In this document: one piece after another, positions 1 through 6,125 of the stretch
Position numbering within the stretch: position 1 is the first letter of the stretch
Layout: every line of letters begins with the position of its first letter
NCBI GenBank assembly: GCA_946885765.1
Contig: CAMPHD010000094.1
Span: forward strand, 1-9,732
Direction: 5' to 3'
Source of the DNA: an uncultured Thalassospira sp.
GTDB lineage: Bacteria > Pseudomonadota > Alphaproteobacteria > Rhodospirillales_A > Thalassospiraceae
DNA length: 9,732 bases
The notes under the pieces: model-generated
What the model saw: only the letters and a program-made list of their open reading frames with translations
Told to the model about the DNA's origin: nothing
Databases searched by the model: none
Translations under genes and position numbers: made by a program

Positions 1-4
1 AATG

Positions 5-21
5 ATAAGTGTGCTTACTAT
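5..21 (+). promoter_or_regulatory. Possible MarR promoter -10 with overlapping short dyad
   Basis: TAAG (6-9), TGTG spacer, CTTA (14-17) form a small inverted repeat. It overlaps TACTAT (16-21), a 4/6 match to a sigma-70 -10 hexamer. MarR-family proteins commonly bind short palindromes over their own promoters, so this could be an autoregulatory operator. The arms are only 4 bp and any -35 element lies off the left edge, so the call is tentative. Confidence 0.25.
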
Positions 22-51
22 TTTTAAGATGTCAACGGGCAGGCAGGATAC

Positions 52-57
52 GGGAGG
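52..57 (+). promoter_or_regulatory. Shine-Dalgarno that fixes the MarR start
   Basis: GGGAGG at 52-57 lies 5 bases before the GTG at 63-65. No comparable ribosome site is visible before the in-frame GTG at 9, which lies almost at the window edge. This makes GTG 63 the preferred start. Confidence 0.7.
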
Positions 58-62
58 TATCG

Positions 63-518
63 GTGACGGAACTTGATCTTATGCCAGGCCATCTTATTCG
101 GCGTTTTCAACAGATTGCAGTGGCGGTTTTTCATGGGGAAGTGGCCGAAACTGGCATCGACCTGACGCCTGTGCAATATGCGGCACTGTCAAAAATCAAT
201 GAAACGGCGGGGATGGATCAGGCGACGCTGGCGGGGGCGATTGCCTATGACCGGGCCACGATCACCGGGGTTGTCGACCGGTTGGTGCAAAAGGGATATG
301 TCGAACGCATCATCAGTCCGAAGGACCGGCGCGCACGGGTTTTAAGCCTGAGCATGACGGGGCAGGATATTCTTGCGAAGGTTCAGCCAGCGGTTGAAAA
401 GGCGCAGAAAACCATGCTGCGTGGTCTTGATGAACCAGAAGCGCGCGAATTCATGCGGCTGTTGCACAAGGCGACCAGCGACCTTAACGAGATGAGTCGC
501 GCGCCGCTTAAAAGCTGA
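63..518 (+). CDS. MarR-family winged-helix transcriptional regulator
   Basis: A 151-residue cytoplasmic DNA-binding protein with the usual MarR length and layout. An N-terminal dimerisation helix region carries MPGHLIRRFQQIAVAVF (about residues 7-23). The winged helix-turn-helix follows: the LTPVQYAALSKI helix near 34-45, a recognition helix DRATITGVVDRL at 63-74, and a wing with PKDRRAR near 86-92 followed by LSLSMTGQ. A C-terminal dimerisation helix ends the protein. The GTG start at 63 is chosen for its Shine-Dalgarno; an in-frame GTG at 9 and an ATG at 75-83 are alternatives. The N-terminal sequence style recalls MarR regulators of aromatic-acid metabolism, so an aryl acid or aryl-CoA ligand is conceivable, but nothing in the sequence proves it. 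It converges on the polyene operon with 20 bases between the stops, so local control of that operon is plausible but unproven. Confidence 0.88.
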   Translation: MTELDLMPGHLIRRFQQIAVAVFHGEVAETGIDLTPVQYAALSKINETAGMDQATLAGAIAYDRATITGVVDRLVQKGYVERIISPKDRRARVLSLSMTGQDILAKVQPAVEKAQKTMLRGLDEPEAREFMRLLHKATSDLNEMSRAPLKS

Positions 519-528
519 TCGGCGCGCG
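498..528. terminator. GC-rich hairpin at the convergent junction, possible bidirectional terminator
   Basis: A perfect 9-bp inverted repeat, CGCGCGCCG (498-506) and CGGCGCGCG (520-528), encloses a 13-base loop. The MarR stop codon (516-518) lies in the loop, and the ketosynthase stop (539-541) is 11 bases beyond. Neither strand has a T-run after the stem, so it is not a textbook intrinsic terminator. It could still halt or stabilise transcripts of both converging genes. Confidence 0.4.
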
Positions 529-538
529 GGTTCTGCAT

Positions 539-1783
539 CTAGATTTGCCGGAAGATCAGGGATGTGTTGATGCCGCCAAAGGCGAAATTGTTGCTCATCA
601 TATGTTCCGCCGAAAGGCTTCTGGCGTCGCCAAAGATGTAATCAAGTTCGGCGCATTCCGGGTCGACCTGTTCAAGATTGGCGGTGGCGACAAATTTGCC
701 TTCGCGCATCATTTCAAGGCCCAACCATGCCTCGATGGCACCACATGCGCCAAGGCTGTGGCCGAAATGACCCTTTAGGGTGTGCATCGGAATGGCGCGA
801 TCAAATACCGCACGGGTCGCCTTGCTTTCGGCAAGGTCGCCGTGATCCGTCGCGGTGCCGTGGCCATTGACGATATCGATATCGGATGGCGACAGCCCGG
901 CACTTTCAAGCGATTTACGAAGGGCGATTTCCATTTTGTCCGCCGCGGGCTGCGTGATGTGTGCGCCGTCGGAATTGCTGGCAAAGCCGACGATTTCGCC
1001 ATAGATGGTCGCCCCGCGGGCCTTGGCGTGTTCGTATTCTTCCAGAATAAGCGTTCCGGCCCCTTCGCCGATCACCAGACCATCGCGCCGGGCGTCATAA
1101 GGGCGCGGGGACAGTTCGGGGGCGTCGTTGGCGGTGCTGGTGGCAAACAGGGTATCGAACACGGCGACCATGGTGGGGCAGAGTTCCTCGGCCCCGCCGG
1201 CGATCATCAGATCCTGCATACCAAATTTGATTGCCTCGTAGGCGTAACCGATCCCCATGCTGCCCGATGTGCAGGCGGTCGAGGTCGGGATGATGCGCCC
1301 GGAAATGCCATAGAGCACGCCGATATTGACGGCTGCCGTGTGGCTCATCATCTGGATGTAGCTGGTGGCGGTGATGGCGTTGCTGTCGCCATGTTCCATC
1401 AGGCGGGTAAAGCCGAGAACGGGCGGGGTGCTGCCAAAGGATGATCCATAGGCAATGCCAAGACGCCCGCCCTGAAGGATGGTGGTATCGTCACGAAGGC
1501 CCGCCATTTCCAGTGCCTTGTCGGTGGCATCGACCGACATCTGGGCGACACGGCCCATGCTGCGGAGCTGCTTGCGGCTGAATTTTCCCTTGAGCGTGAA
1601 ATCCTGCACGGGGGCAGCAAGCCGGGTGCGCAGATCATATTTGCCGTCCCAGTCATCCATGCGCCGGATGCCGGTTTCACCCGCAGCCATGCGCGATGAA
1701 ATGGTTTCCCAGTTATCGCCGAGCGCCGTGATGCCCGCCATGCCGGTGATGACCACGCGGCGGGTGGAGGATGTGTTGCTCAT
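539..1783 (-). CDS. apeR: Beta-ketoacyl-ACP synthase, ApeR-like (KAS II/FabF family)
   Basis: A 414-residue condensing enzyme with thiolase fold. It joins an acyl chain to malonyl-ACP with loss of CO2 in the cytoplasm. The Cys-His-His set is complete: Cys171 in STACTSG, His308 in NGHGTATDHGD and His342 in KGHFGHSLGACG, with Lys337 nearby. The C-terminal MSNNFAFGGIN glycine motif is also present. It is therefore a catalytic KS, not a cysteine-less chain-length factor. The start is the ATG at 1783-1781, which overlaps the KR stop as ATGA and follows a GGGGG ribosome site by 8 bases. An upstream in-frame start at 1843 would add 20 residues lying over the KR gene and is unlikely. As the last gene after KS-DH-KR, it occupies the apeR place in aryl polyene clusters. 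A role as an extending or priming KS is inferred; FabF of primary metabolism is the alternative, but context argues against it. Confidence 0.9.
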   Translation of the reverse strand: MSNTSSTRRVVITGMAGITALGDNWETISSRMAAGETGIRRMDDWDGKYDLRTRLAAPVQDFTLKGKFSRKQLRSMGRVAQMSVDATDKALEMAGLRDDTTILQGGRLGIAYGSSFGSTPPVLGFTRLMEHGDSNAITATSYIQMMSHTAAVNIGVLYGISGRIIPTSTACTSGSMGIGYAYEAIKFGMQDLMIAGGAEELCPTMVAVFDTLFATSTANDAPELSPRPYDARRDGLVIGEGAGTLILEEYEHAKARGATIYGEIVGFASNSDGAHITQPAADKMEIALRKSLESAGLSPSDIDIVNGHGTATDHGDLAESKATRAVFDRAIPMHTLKGHFGHSLGACGAIEAWLGLEMMREGKFVATANLEQVDPECAELDYIFGDARSLSAEHMMSNNFAFGGINTSLIFRQI

Positions 1784-2505
1784 AACATGCCCCCATTCAC
1801 ACTGATGACCTGACGCGTGATGTAGGACGCATCCGGGCTGCACAGAAACGCGATGGTGCCAGCGACTTCATCGGTTGTGCCGTAACGGCGCATCGGGATC
1901 ATGGCCTTGACCTCGTCCTCCGGCAACTCGCCGGTCATCTGGGTTTCGATCACGCCGGGCGCGACGGCATTGACGGTGATCTTGCGTTTGGCGAGTTCAA
2001 GGGCAAGCGATTTGACCGCGCCGATGATCCCGGCCTTTGAGGCGGCATAATTGACCTGCCCGCGATTGCCAGCAATCCCGGCGATGGAGGTGAGCGCCAC
2101 GATCCGTCCGCCCTTGCGCCGTTGAATGATCGGCATGATCAGCGGTTTGATCACATTATAAAAGCCATCGAGATTGGTGTGCAGAACCCGGTCCCAATCG
2201 TCGTCTTCGAGTGCTGGAAAAGGTCCATCGCGGGTCAGCCCGGCATTGAGGATCACGCCGTAAGGCGCGCCATGATCGGCAATGTCGGACTCAAGTGCCG
2301 CGCGTGTCCCATCGCGGTCGGCGATATCGAACTGGATCAAGCGGGCAGTGCGGCCAAGGGCAATGATGTCATCGCGGACCGTTTCGGCACCGGCCAGATC
2401 GGAATGATAATGGACGACGATATCAAAACCGTCCCTTGCAAGACGGCGCGCGGTGGCGGCACCGATCCCCTTGCTTGCACCTGTTACCAGAATGGTTTCT
2501 GTCAT
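1780..2505 (-). CDS. apeQ: 3-oxoacyl-ACP reductase, FabG/ApeQ-like SDR
   Basis: A 241-residue classical short-chain dehydrogenase/reductase that reduces the 3-oxoacyl-ACP made by the ketosynthases to the 3-hydroxyacyl form, probably with NADPH. The Rossmann cofactor motif TGASKGIG is at residues 8-15 and NAG at 87-89. The catalytic tetrad is Asn111, Ser140, Tyr153 and Lys157 (YAASK). The C-terminal ITRQVISVNGGML is typical of FabG. Length is normal for the family. The ATG at 2505 overlaps the dehydratase stop as ATGA, and its own stop overlaps the next ketosynthase start, so translation is probably coupled on both sides; the ribosome site is weak. Its place between DH and KS matches apeQ. A housekeeping FabG role is less likely, because no fabD or acpP lies beside it. 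Confidence 0.92.
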   Translation of the reverse strand: MTETILVTGASKGIGAATARRLARDGFDIVVHYHSDLAGAETVRDDIIALGRTARLIQFDIADRDGTRAALESDIADHGAPYGVILNAGLTRDGPFPALEDDDWDRVLHTNLDGFYNVIKPLIMPIIQRRKGGRIVALTSIAGIAGNRGQVNYAASKAGIIGAVKSLALELAKRKITVNAVAPGVIETQMTGELPEDEVKAMIPMRRYGTTDEVAGTIAFLCSPDASYITRQVISVNGGML

Positions 2506-3017
2506 GGCTTTGTCGTTTCTTGGTTGCTGGTTGGGGTTTCGGATGCCGATACGGATGGGGCGTCATGGGGCTGATAGACATTGATGCGGGCAGTCACAAG
2601 GGTTTCGTCACCTTTGCGGACTTCGCCATCAAACACACCCATTTCGCCGTCTTCGAAAATGTTCTGCACATGGATGACAAGCTCATCGCCATCGGCAAAG
2701 CCATCGCATGCCATGGTCATTTTGCGCGTGCCAAGCAGATAACCGATTTTGGGTGCAGTGCCGGGGGCGGCAGACTGGGCGCGCCAGCCGCTATAGGCGG
2801 CGACTGACTGGGCGATATATTCAATCCCGACATAGGCGGGGACGCCGTGCGTGGGGGTGAAAAACAGGCTGTTTTTGGTGATGCGGACTTCGGCGGTCAG
2901 GCTTTCGGCATCGGCGGCAAGAACGCGGTCGATCAGAAGCATGGGGGCCGCGTGCGGCACCAGTGTTTCGACGGGTGGGAAGGCTGGCGGGAAGGTGGAT
3001 TTTACAGACGCATTCAT
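2502..3017 (-). CDS. apeP: Hot-dog 3-hydroxyacyl-ACP dehydratase, ApeP-like
   Basis: A 171-residue single hot-dog protein of the FabA/FabZ-like superfamily, expected to remove water from 3-hydroxyacyl-ACP to give the trans double bonds of the polyene. The N-terminal VPHAAPMLLIDRVL (20-33) is the family's entry motif. FFTPTHGVPAYVGIEYIAQS (52-71) aligns with the FabZ active-site helix region, with His57 and Glu66 as candidate catalytic residues. The His-to-Glu distance is 9 residues, shorter than the 14 I recall for E. coli FabZ. The last 20 or so residues (152-171) are rich in Ser, Thr and Pro and look disordered. In studied aryl polyene systems ApeP works with a second hot-dog protein, ApeI, which is not in this window. 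The start ATG at 3017 overlaps the KS stop (ATGA) and follows a G-rich ribosome site. The assignment rests on motif and position. Confidence 0.86.
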   Translation of the reverse strand: MNASVKSTFPPAFPPVETLVPHAAPMLLIDRVLAADAESLTAEVRITKNSLFFTPTHGVPAYVGIEYIAQSVAAYSGWRAQSAAPGTAPKIGYLLGTRKMTMACDGFADGDELVIHVQNIFEDGEMGVFDGEVRKGDETLVTARINVYQPHDAPSVSASETPTSNQETTKP

Positions 3018-4243
3018 GCGCGGTCCCCCCGGTTCCAGCCCCGGCCCAGAATGACCGAGACGTTGCTGCCGCCAAAGGCAAACGAGTTGCTCATCATCGC
3101 CAGCCGATCCGAAGGGGGCAATCTGGTGCCCGGTTCGGTCACCAGATTGATGTCGGGAATTTCGGGATCAGATGCACCGTCCCAGATATGGCGTGGCAGG
3201 GGTGCGCCATTGGCGGCATCGCAAAGGGATAGCCAGAGCATGGCGGCTTCGATGGCACCCGCAGCACCCAGCGTATGGCCGGTCATGGGCTTGGTGGAGC
3301 TTGCCGGGACGTTGGCGCCCAGAACATCACAGACCGCACGTGCCTCCATCCCGTCATTCAGCGGGGTCGCGGTGCCGTGCAGATTGATATAGGCGATGTC
3401 GGATGGTTTGAGTTTGGCATTGGAAAGCGCGTTTTGCATTGCCATGGCGGCCCCCCGGCCATCGGGATGCGGGGCATTGGGGTGGTGGGCGTCGGAGCTT
3501 TCACCGACACCGAGGAGTTCGATGGCACCCGCGTTAGGATTTGCATTGCGGCGCAGGATGAAAATCGCAGCCCCTTCGCCGATATTGATGCCGTCGCGAT
3601 TGATGCTCATGGGATTACAAATGCCATTTGATACCGATTGGAGGGCATCAAAGCCGCGCACGGTTAGACGGCATAGGCTATCGACGCCGCCAACCAGAAC
3701 CGCATCGCACAGCCCGGTATTGATCAGGCGCGCCCCGGCGGCGAAGGCCTTGGCACTGGACGAGCAGGCGGTTGAAATCGCGTAAGACGGACCGCCAAGA
3801 TCAAAGGCATCGCGCAGGAAATCGGCAGGCGATCCGATTTCCTGATGGCTATAGACGAAGGTTTCGGGGAAGGCCCCGCCATCAAGGGCGGCTTCGTAAT
3901 CGCTTGTGCCTTCTTCGATGCCCGATGTGCTGGTGCCCATGATGACACCGATGCGGTCGCGGCCGATATCGGCGATCAGATCGGTGATGTCGGTTTCGAT
4001 CTGTTGGGTTGCGGCCCAAAGCAGGCGGTTGTTGCGGGTGTCGTGGCGGGCAAGGTGATCGGGCAGTGGTTCGGGATCATGCGTGACGGTGCCAAGGATC
4101 GTCGCACGGTCGGGCAGGAAGCCATCACGCGCGATCATGTCCGCCGGACGATCCCCAAACAGGGTCGTGCTGCTTTCATCGATCCCGCTGCCAAGGGCCG
4201 ATATGATACCAAGGGCGGAAAGATAGAGCGAACCCGGCGTCAT
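3014..4243 (-). CDS. apeO: Beta-ketoacyl-ACP synthase, ApeO-like (KAS family)
   Basis: A 409-residue condensing enzyme with a complete active site: Cys160 in STACSSS, His289 in NLHGTATPLND and His323 in KPMTGHTLGAAG, with Lys318 before it and MSNSFAFGGSN near the C-terminus. The DAHHPNAPHPDGRGA stretch (251-265) is typical of this secondary-metabolite KS group. It should catalyse chain extension with malonyl-ACP. In aryl polyene systems ApeO is the active half of a heterodimer with ApeC, a chain-length-factor-like partner. ApeC is not in this window, so it should lie upstream beyond the right edge. The start ATG at 4243 overlaps the lipoprotein stop (ATGA) and the stop overlaps the dehydratase start, so it sits inside the coupled set. 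It is clearly different in sequence from the second KS at 539-1783, so the pair is not a recent duplication. Confidence 0.89.
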   Translation of the reverse strand: MTPGSLYLSALGIISALGSGIDESSTTLFGDRPADMIARDGFLPDRATILGTVTHDPEPLPDHLARHDTRNNRLLWAATQQIETDITDLIADIGRDRIGVIMGTSTSGIEEGTSDYEAALDGGAFPETFVYSHQEIGSPADFLRDAFDLGGPSYAISTACSSSAKAFAAGARLINTGLCDAVLVGGVDSLCRLTVRGFDALQSVSNGICNPMSINRDGINIGEGAAIFILRRNANPNAGAIELLGVGESSDAHHPNAPHPDGRGAAMAMQNALSNAKLKPSDIAYINLHGTATPLNDGMEARAVCDVLGANVPASSTKPMTGHTLGAAGAIEAAMLWLSLCDAANGAPLPRHIWDGASDPEIPDINLVTEPGTRLPPSDRLAMMSNSFAFGGSNVSVILGRGWNRGDRA

Positions 4244-4905
4244 GATGACGATCCGGTCCGTTGTGAACGGATCGTGATGGCATAGCCAAACCGTTCATTG
4301 CGCAGGTTTGCAACACCCTGCCAGACATCGCGGATCGGGCGTTCTATCCGGGCATAGAAACGACCGTTGCTGTTGATGCGCAGAACCCGTTCGCCCATGG
4401 TTTCACGGATCGAGATTGTGCCGGGCAGGGCATCGCGCACGACATCAAGCGGCCAATAGACCATGACGATATCGGCAAGCATGCGACGGGCATCAAGCGT
4501 TTTGGGCAGCCAGTCGGCGGTCTGGACCGACAGGGCAGCGGTCGTCCAGTCGATATCAATCGCGCGACGGCCCAGATCATCGATCATGACGATGCGGACG
4601 TGATCGCGTTCAAGGGACAGGCGGGCCTGAAAGGTGCCGGTTTCGGTTTCGTTGCTGCTGGTGTTTTTCCAGCTTGCCGTGACCTGCTGGGTGACGTCGA
4701 TGGCGTCATCACCGGCCCATGGCTGTTCGGGTAGGGTAAATTCGTAACCCTCGTCAAGCATCACGGTTTGCGCCGGTGTTGATGTGAAGACGTCCGGCAT
4801 GGAAAAGTCGGGCATTGTCAGATCGGGCATGTTCATTGTCTCACAGGCGGCAAGGCCCGTGGCAAGGATACCAGCGACAAGGGTTTTTACGACGACGGAG
4901 CGCAT
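4240..4905 (-). CDS. Small outer-membrane lipoprotein, DUF3261-like
   Basis: A 221-residue exported lipoprotein. Residues 1-20 form a signal peptide ending in the lipobox LAAC with acylated Cys21. The +2 residue is Glu, not Asp, which favours release to the outer membrane. Three back-to-back five-residue units beginning MPD (26-40: MPDLT, MPDFS, MPDVF) form a short linker, followed by a mostly beta-rich domain resembling the DUF3261 proteins found in aryl polyene clusters. Biochemical function is unknown. By analogy with LolB, which receives cargo from LolA at the outer membrane, it may receive the pigment lipid from the LolA-like protein; this is inference. The ATG at 4905 lies 19 bases inside the FAD gene, with no obvious ribosome site, so it may depend on read-through translation. 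The stop overlaps the KS start as ATGA. Confidence 0.75.
   Translation of the reverse strand: MRSVVVKTLVAGILATGLAACETMNMPDLTMPDFSMPDVFTSTPAQTVMLDEGYEFTLPEQPWAGDDAIDVTQQVTASWKNTSSNETETGTFQARLSLERDHVRIVMIDDLGRRAIDIDWTTAALSVQTADWLPKTLDARRMLADIVMVYWPLDVVRDALPGTISIRETMGERVLRINSNGRFYARIERPIRDVWQGVANLRNERFGYAITIRSQRTGSSS
4786..4830 (-). repeat. Three in-frame 15-base units coding MPDxx in the lipoprotein
   Basis: Three consecutive 15-base units on the minus strand code for MPDLT, MPDFS and MPDVF just after the lipidated cysteine. The units are degenerate in DNA (GGGCAT-type cores at 4811-4815 and 4826-4830 on the plus strand, a CGGCAT core at 4796-4800). The peptide register has therefore been kept while bases drifted. 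It probably makes a flexible or spaced tether. Confidence 0.7.
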
Positions 4906-6125
4906 AGATCGTGCAACATCTCAAGATAGCGTTCGGTTTTGGCGACCAGCGGGTTTTCCATATTCCATGCATAACCTGCAAGGATCGAAACGACCATACG
5001 TTTCAGTTGTGAATCGTCATCGGGCTGATTGAAAATGATGGTCTGCAACCGCCCATCATACCATGCATCGACATAAGCCCGGAACGTATCGACCCCCTTT
5101 GACAGTGGGTCGGCGAAATCCATGTTCCAGTCGACAGCCTTGCCATTATGACGTGCGATCAAGGCCTTGGCGGCCAGTTCGGCGGAATGCATGGCGATGG
5201 TCACACCCGATGAAAAGACCGGATCAAGGAAGCCCGCCGAATTGCCAAGCAGCACATAGCCATCGCCAAAAAGTTTTTCCGATTGCGCGCTATATCCGGC
5301 GATGGAATTAAGGTCGCGGATTGGTTCGGCATTGGCAAGAAGGCTTCCGAGCCCTGTATCATTGATCAGCTGATTGAAAATGTCCTGATCAGACATGCCG
5401 GCAAAGGCCGGGTCATTATCGGGATAGATCGCACCGACGGACGCGGTGCCATCGGAAAACGGGATCAGCCAGTACCAGATTTCATGCCGGGTCGGATGCA
5501 CCGTGATCAGGATTTTTTCGCGGTCATAGCCGGGATCGGTGATGTGATCGCGCATATGGGTGAATAATGCGCGGCGTTCTATTGACTTGCCAGGACGGGC
5601 AAGGCCGAGCATCCGGGGAAGAACGCGACCATAGCCGCTGGCATCGACCACGAACCCGGCGCGGAGTTCACCGGGATTACCGTTTTCATCGGTGAAGCCA
5701 AGGCGGCAATCACCATCGGAAAGCGTTGCGGATGTGACGCGGTGGCCAAAGCGGATATCGACCCCGGCGCGCGCGGTTTCTGTTGCCAGAATCTGGTCAA
5801 ACTGGGCGCGCTTGACCTGAAACGTGGTGCCCCAGCAATCGGATGGTTCGAAATTCTGGCGGAAATCAATCGACATATATTGGGGGCCGCATTCGAAAAC
5901 GGCACCGTTTTTGAACTGGAACCCGGCATCGGTGACGGCATCCAGAAGACCGGCGCGTTCCAGCACATTCATGCAGTTGGGCAGCAGGCTTTCGCCGATT
6001 ACGAAGCGCGGGAATGTTTCGGCTTCGAGTACGGTAACAGCCATGCCGGCATCATGAAGGAATTTGGCAATGACCGATCCGGCAGGCCCGGCACCGATGA
6101 TGGCGATATCGCAATCGGGTCTCAT
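4887..6125 (-). CDS. FAD-dependent oxidoreductase, flavin-halogenase-like
   Basis: A 412-residue flavoprotein of the geranylgeranyl-reductase/tryptophan-halogenase superfamily. The FAD-binding motif GAGPAG is at 11-16, followed by GESLLP at 44-49, DASG at 161-164, and GDGYVLLGNSAGFLDP (287-302) as the second FAD motif; Asn295 stands where many relatives have Asp. Three features recall flavin-dependent halogenases: WYWLIP at 217-222 fits WxWxIP exactly, FLDPVFSSG at 299-307 fits the FxxPxxSxG pattern, and Lys72 (FQFKNG) is a candidate for the active-site lysine. Substrate and reaction are not determined. Halogenation or oxidation of the aryl head group is plausible because xanthomonadins are brominated aryl polyenes; reduction or hydroxylation is the alternative. 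A separate flavin reductase would be needed and is not seen here. The start overlaps the exporter stop (ATGA), with AGGA 5 bases upstream. Confidence 0.82.
   Translation of the reverse strand: MRPDCDIAIIGAGPAGSVIAKFLHDAGMAVTVLEAETFPRFVIGESLLPNCMNVLERAGLLDAVTDAGFQFKNGAVFECGPQYMSIDFRQNFEPSDCWGTTFQVKRAQFDQILATETARAGVDIRFGHRVTSATLSDGDCRLGFTDENGNPGELRAGFVVDASGYGRVLPRMLGLARPGKSIERRALFTHMRDHITDPGYDREKILITVHPTRHEIWYWLIPFSDGTASVGAIYPDNDPAFAGMSDQDIFNQLINDTGLGSLLANAEPIRDLNSIAGYSAQSEKLFGDGYVLLGNSAGFLDPVFSSGVTIAMHSAELAAKALIARHNGKAVDWNMDFADPLSKGVDTFRAYVDAWYDGRLQTIIFNQPDDDSQLKRMVVSILAGYAWNMENPLVAKTERYLEMLHDLCAPSS

Noticed and set aside
9..62. Upstream GTG start for the MarR gene
   Set aside because: It would add 18 residues with a Cys-rich, non-family sequence, and no ribosome site is visible. 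GGGAGG points to the GTG at 63.
498..530. Classical rho-independent terminator
   Set aside because: The stem is strong but no T-run follows on either strand, so it is reported only as a possible terminator-like hairpin.
782..1444. 220-codon plus-strand frame opposite the last ketosynthase
   Set aside because: It is antisense to a gene with complete KS motifs. Its translation is Gly/Arg/His-rich with no recognisable domain, as expected from a GC-rich reverse frame.
1784..1843. 20-residue N-terminal extension of the last ketosynthase
   Set aside because: The extension lies entirely over the KR gene. The ATG at 1783 has a G-rich ribosome site and the same ATGA overlap used at neighbouring junctions, and the protein then starts normally for a FabF-type enzyme.
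539..4243. Tandem duplication of ketosynthase genes
   Set aside because: The two proteins differ in length, active-site context (TACTSG versus TACSSS) and flanking motifs, so they are old paralogues and not a recent copy.
3845..4285. 146-codon plus-strand frame across the KS/lipoprotein junction
   Set aside because: It is antisense to the KS N-terminal half and has no domain or ribosome site worth reporting.
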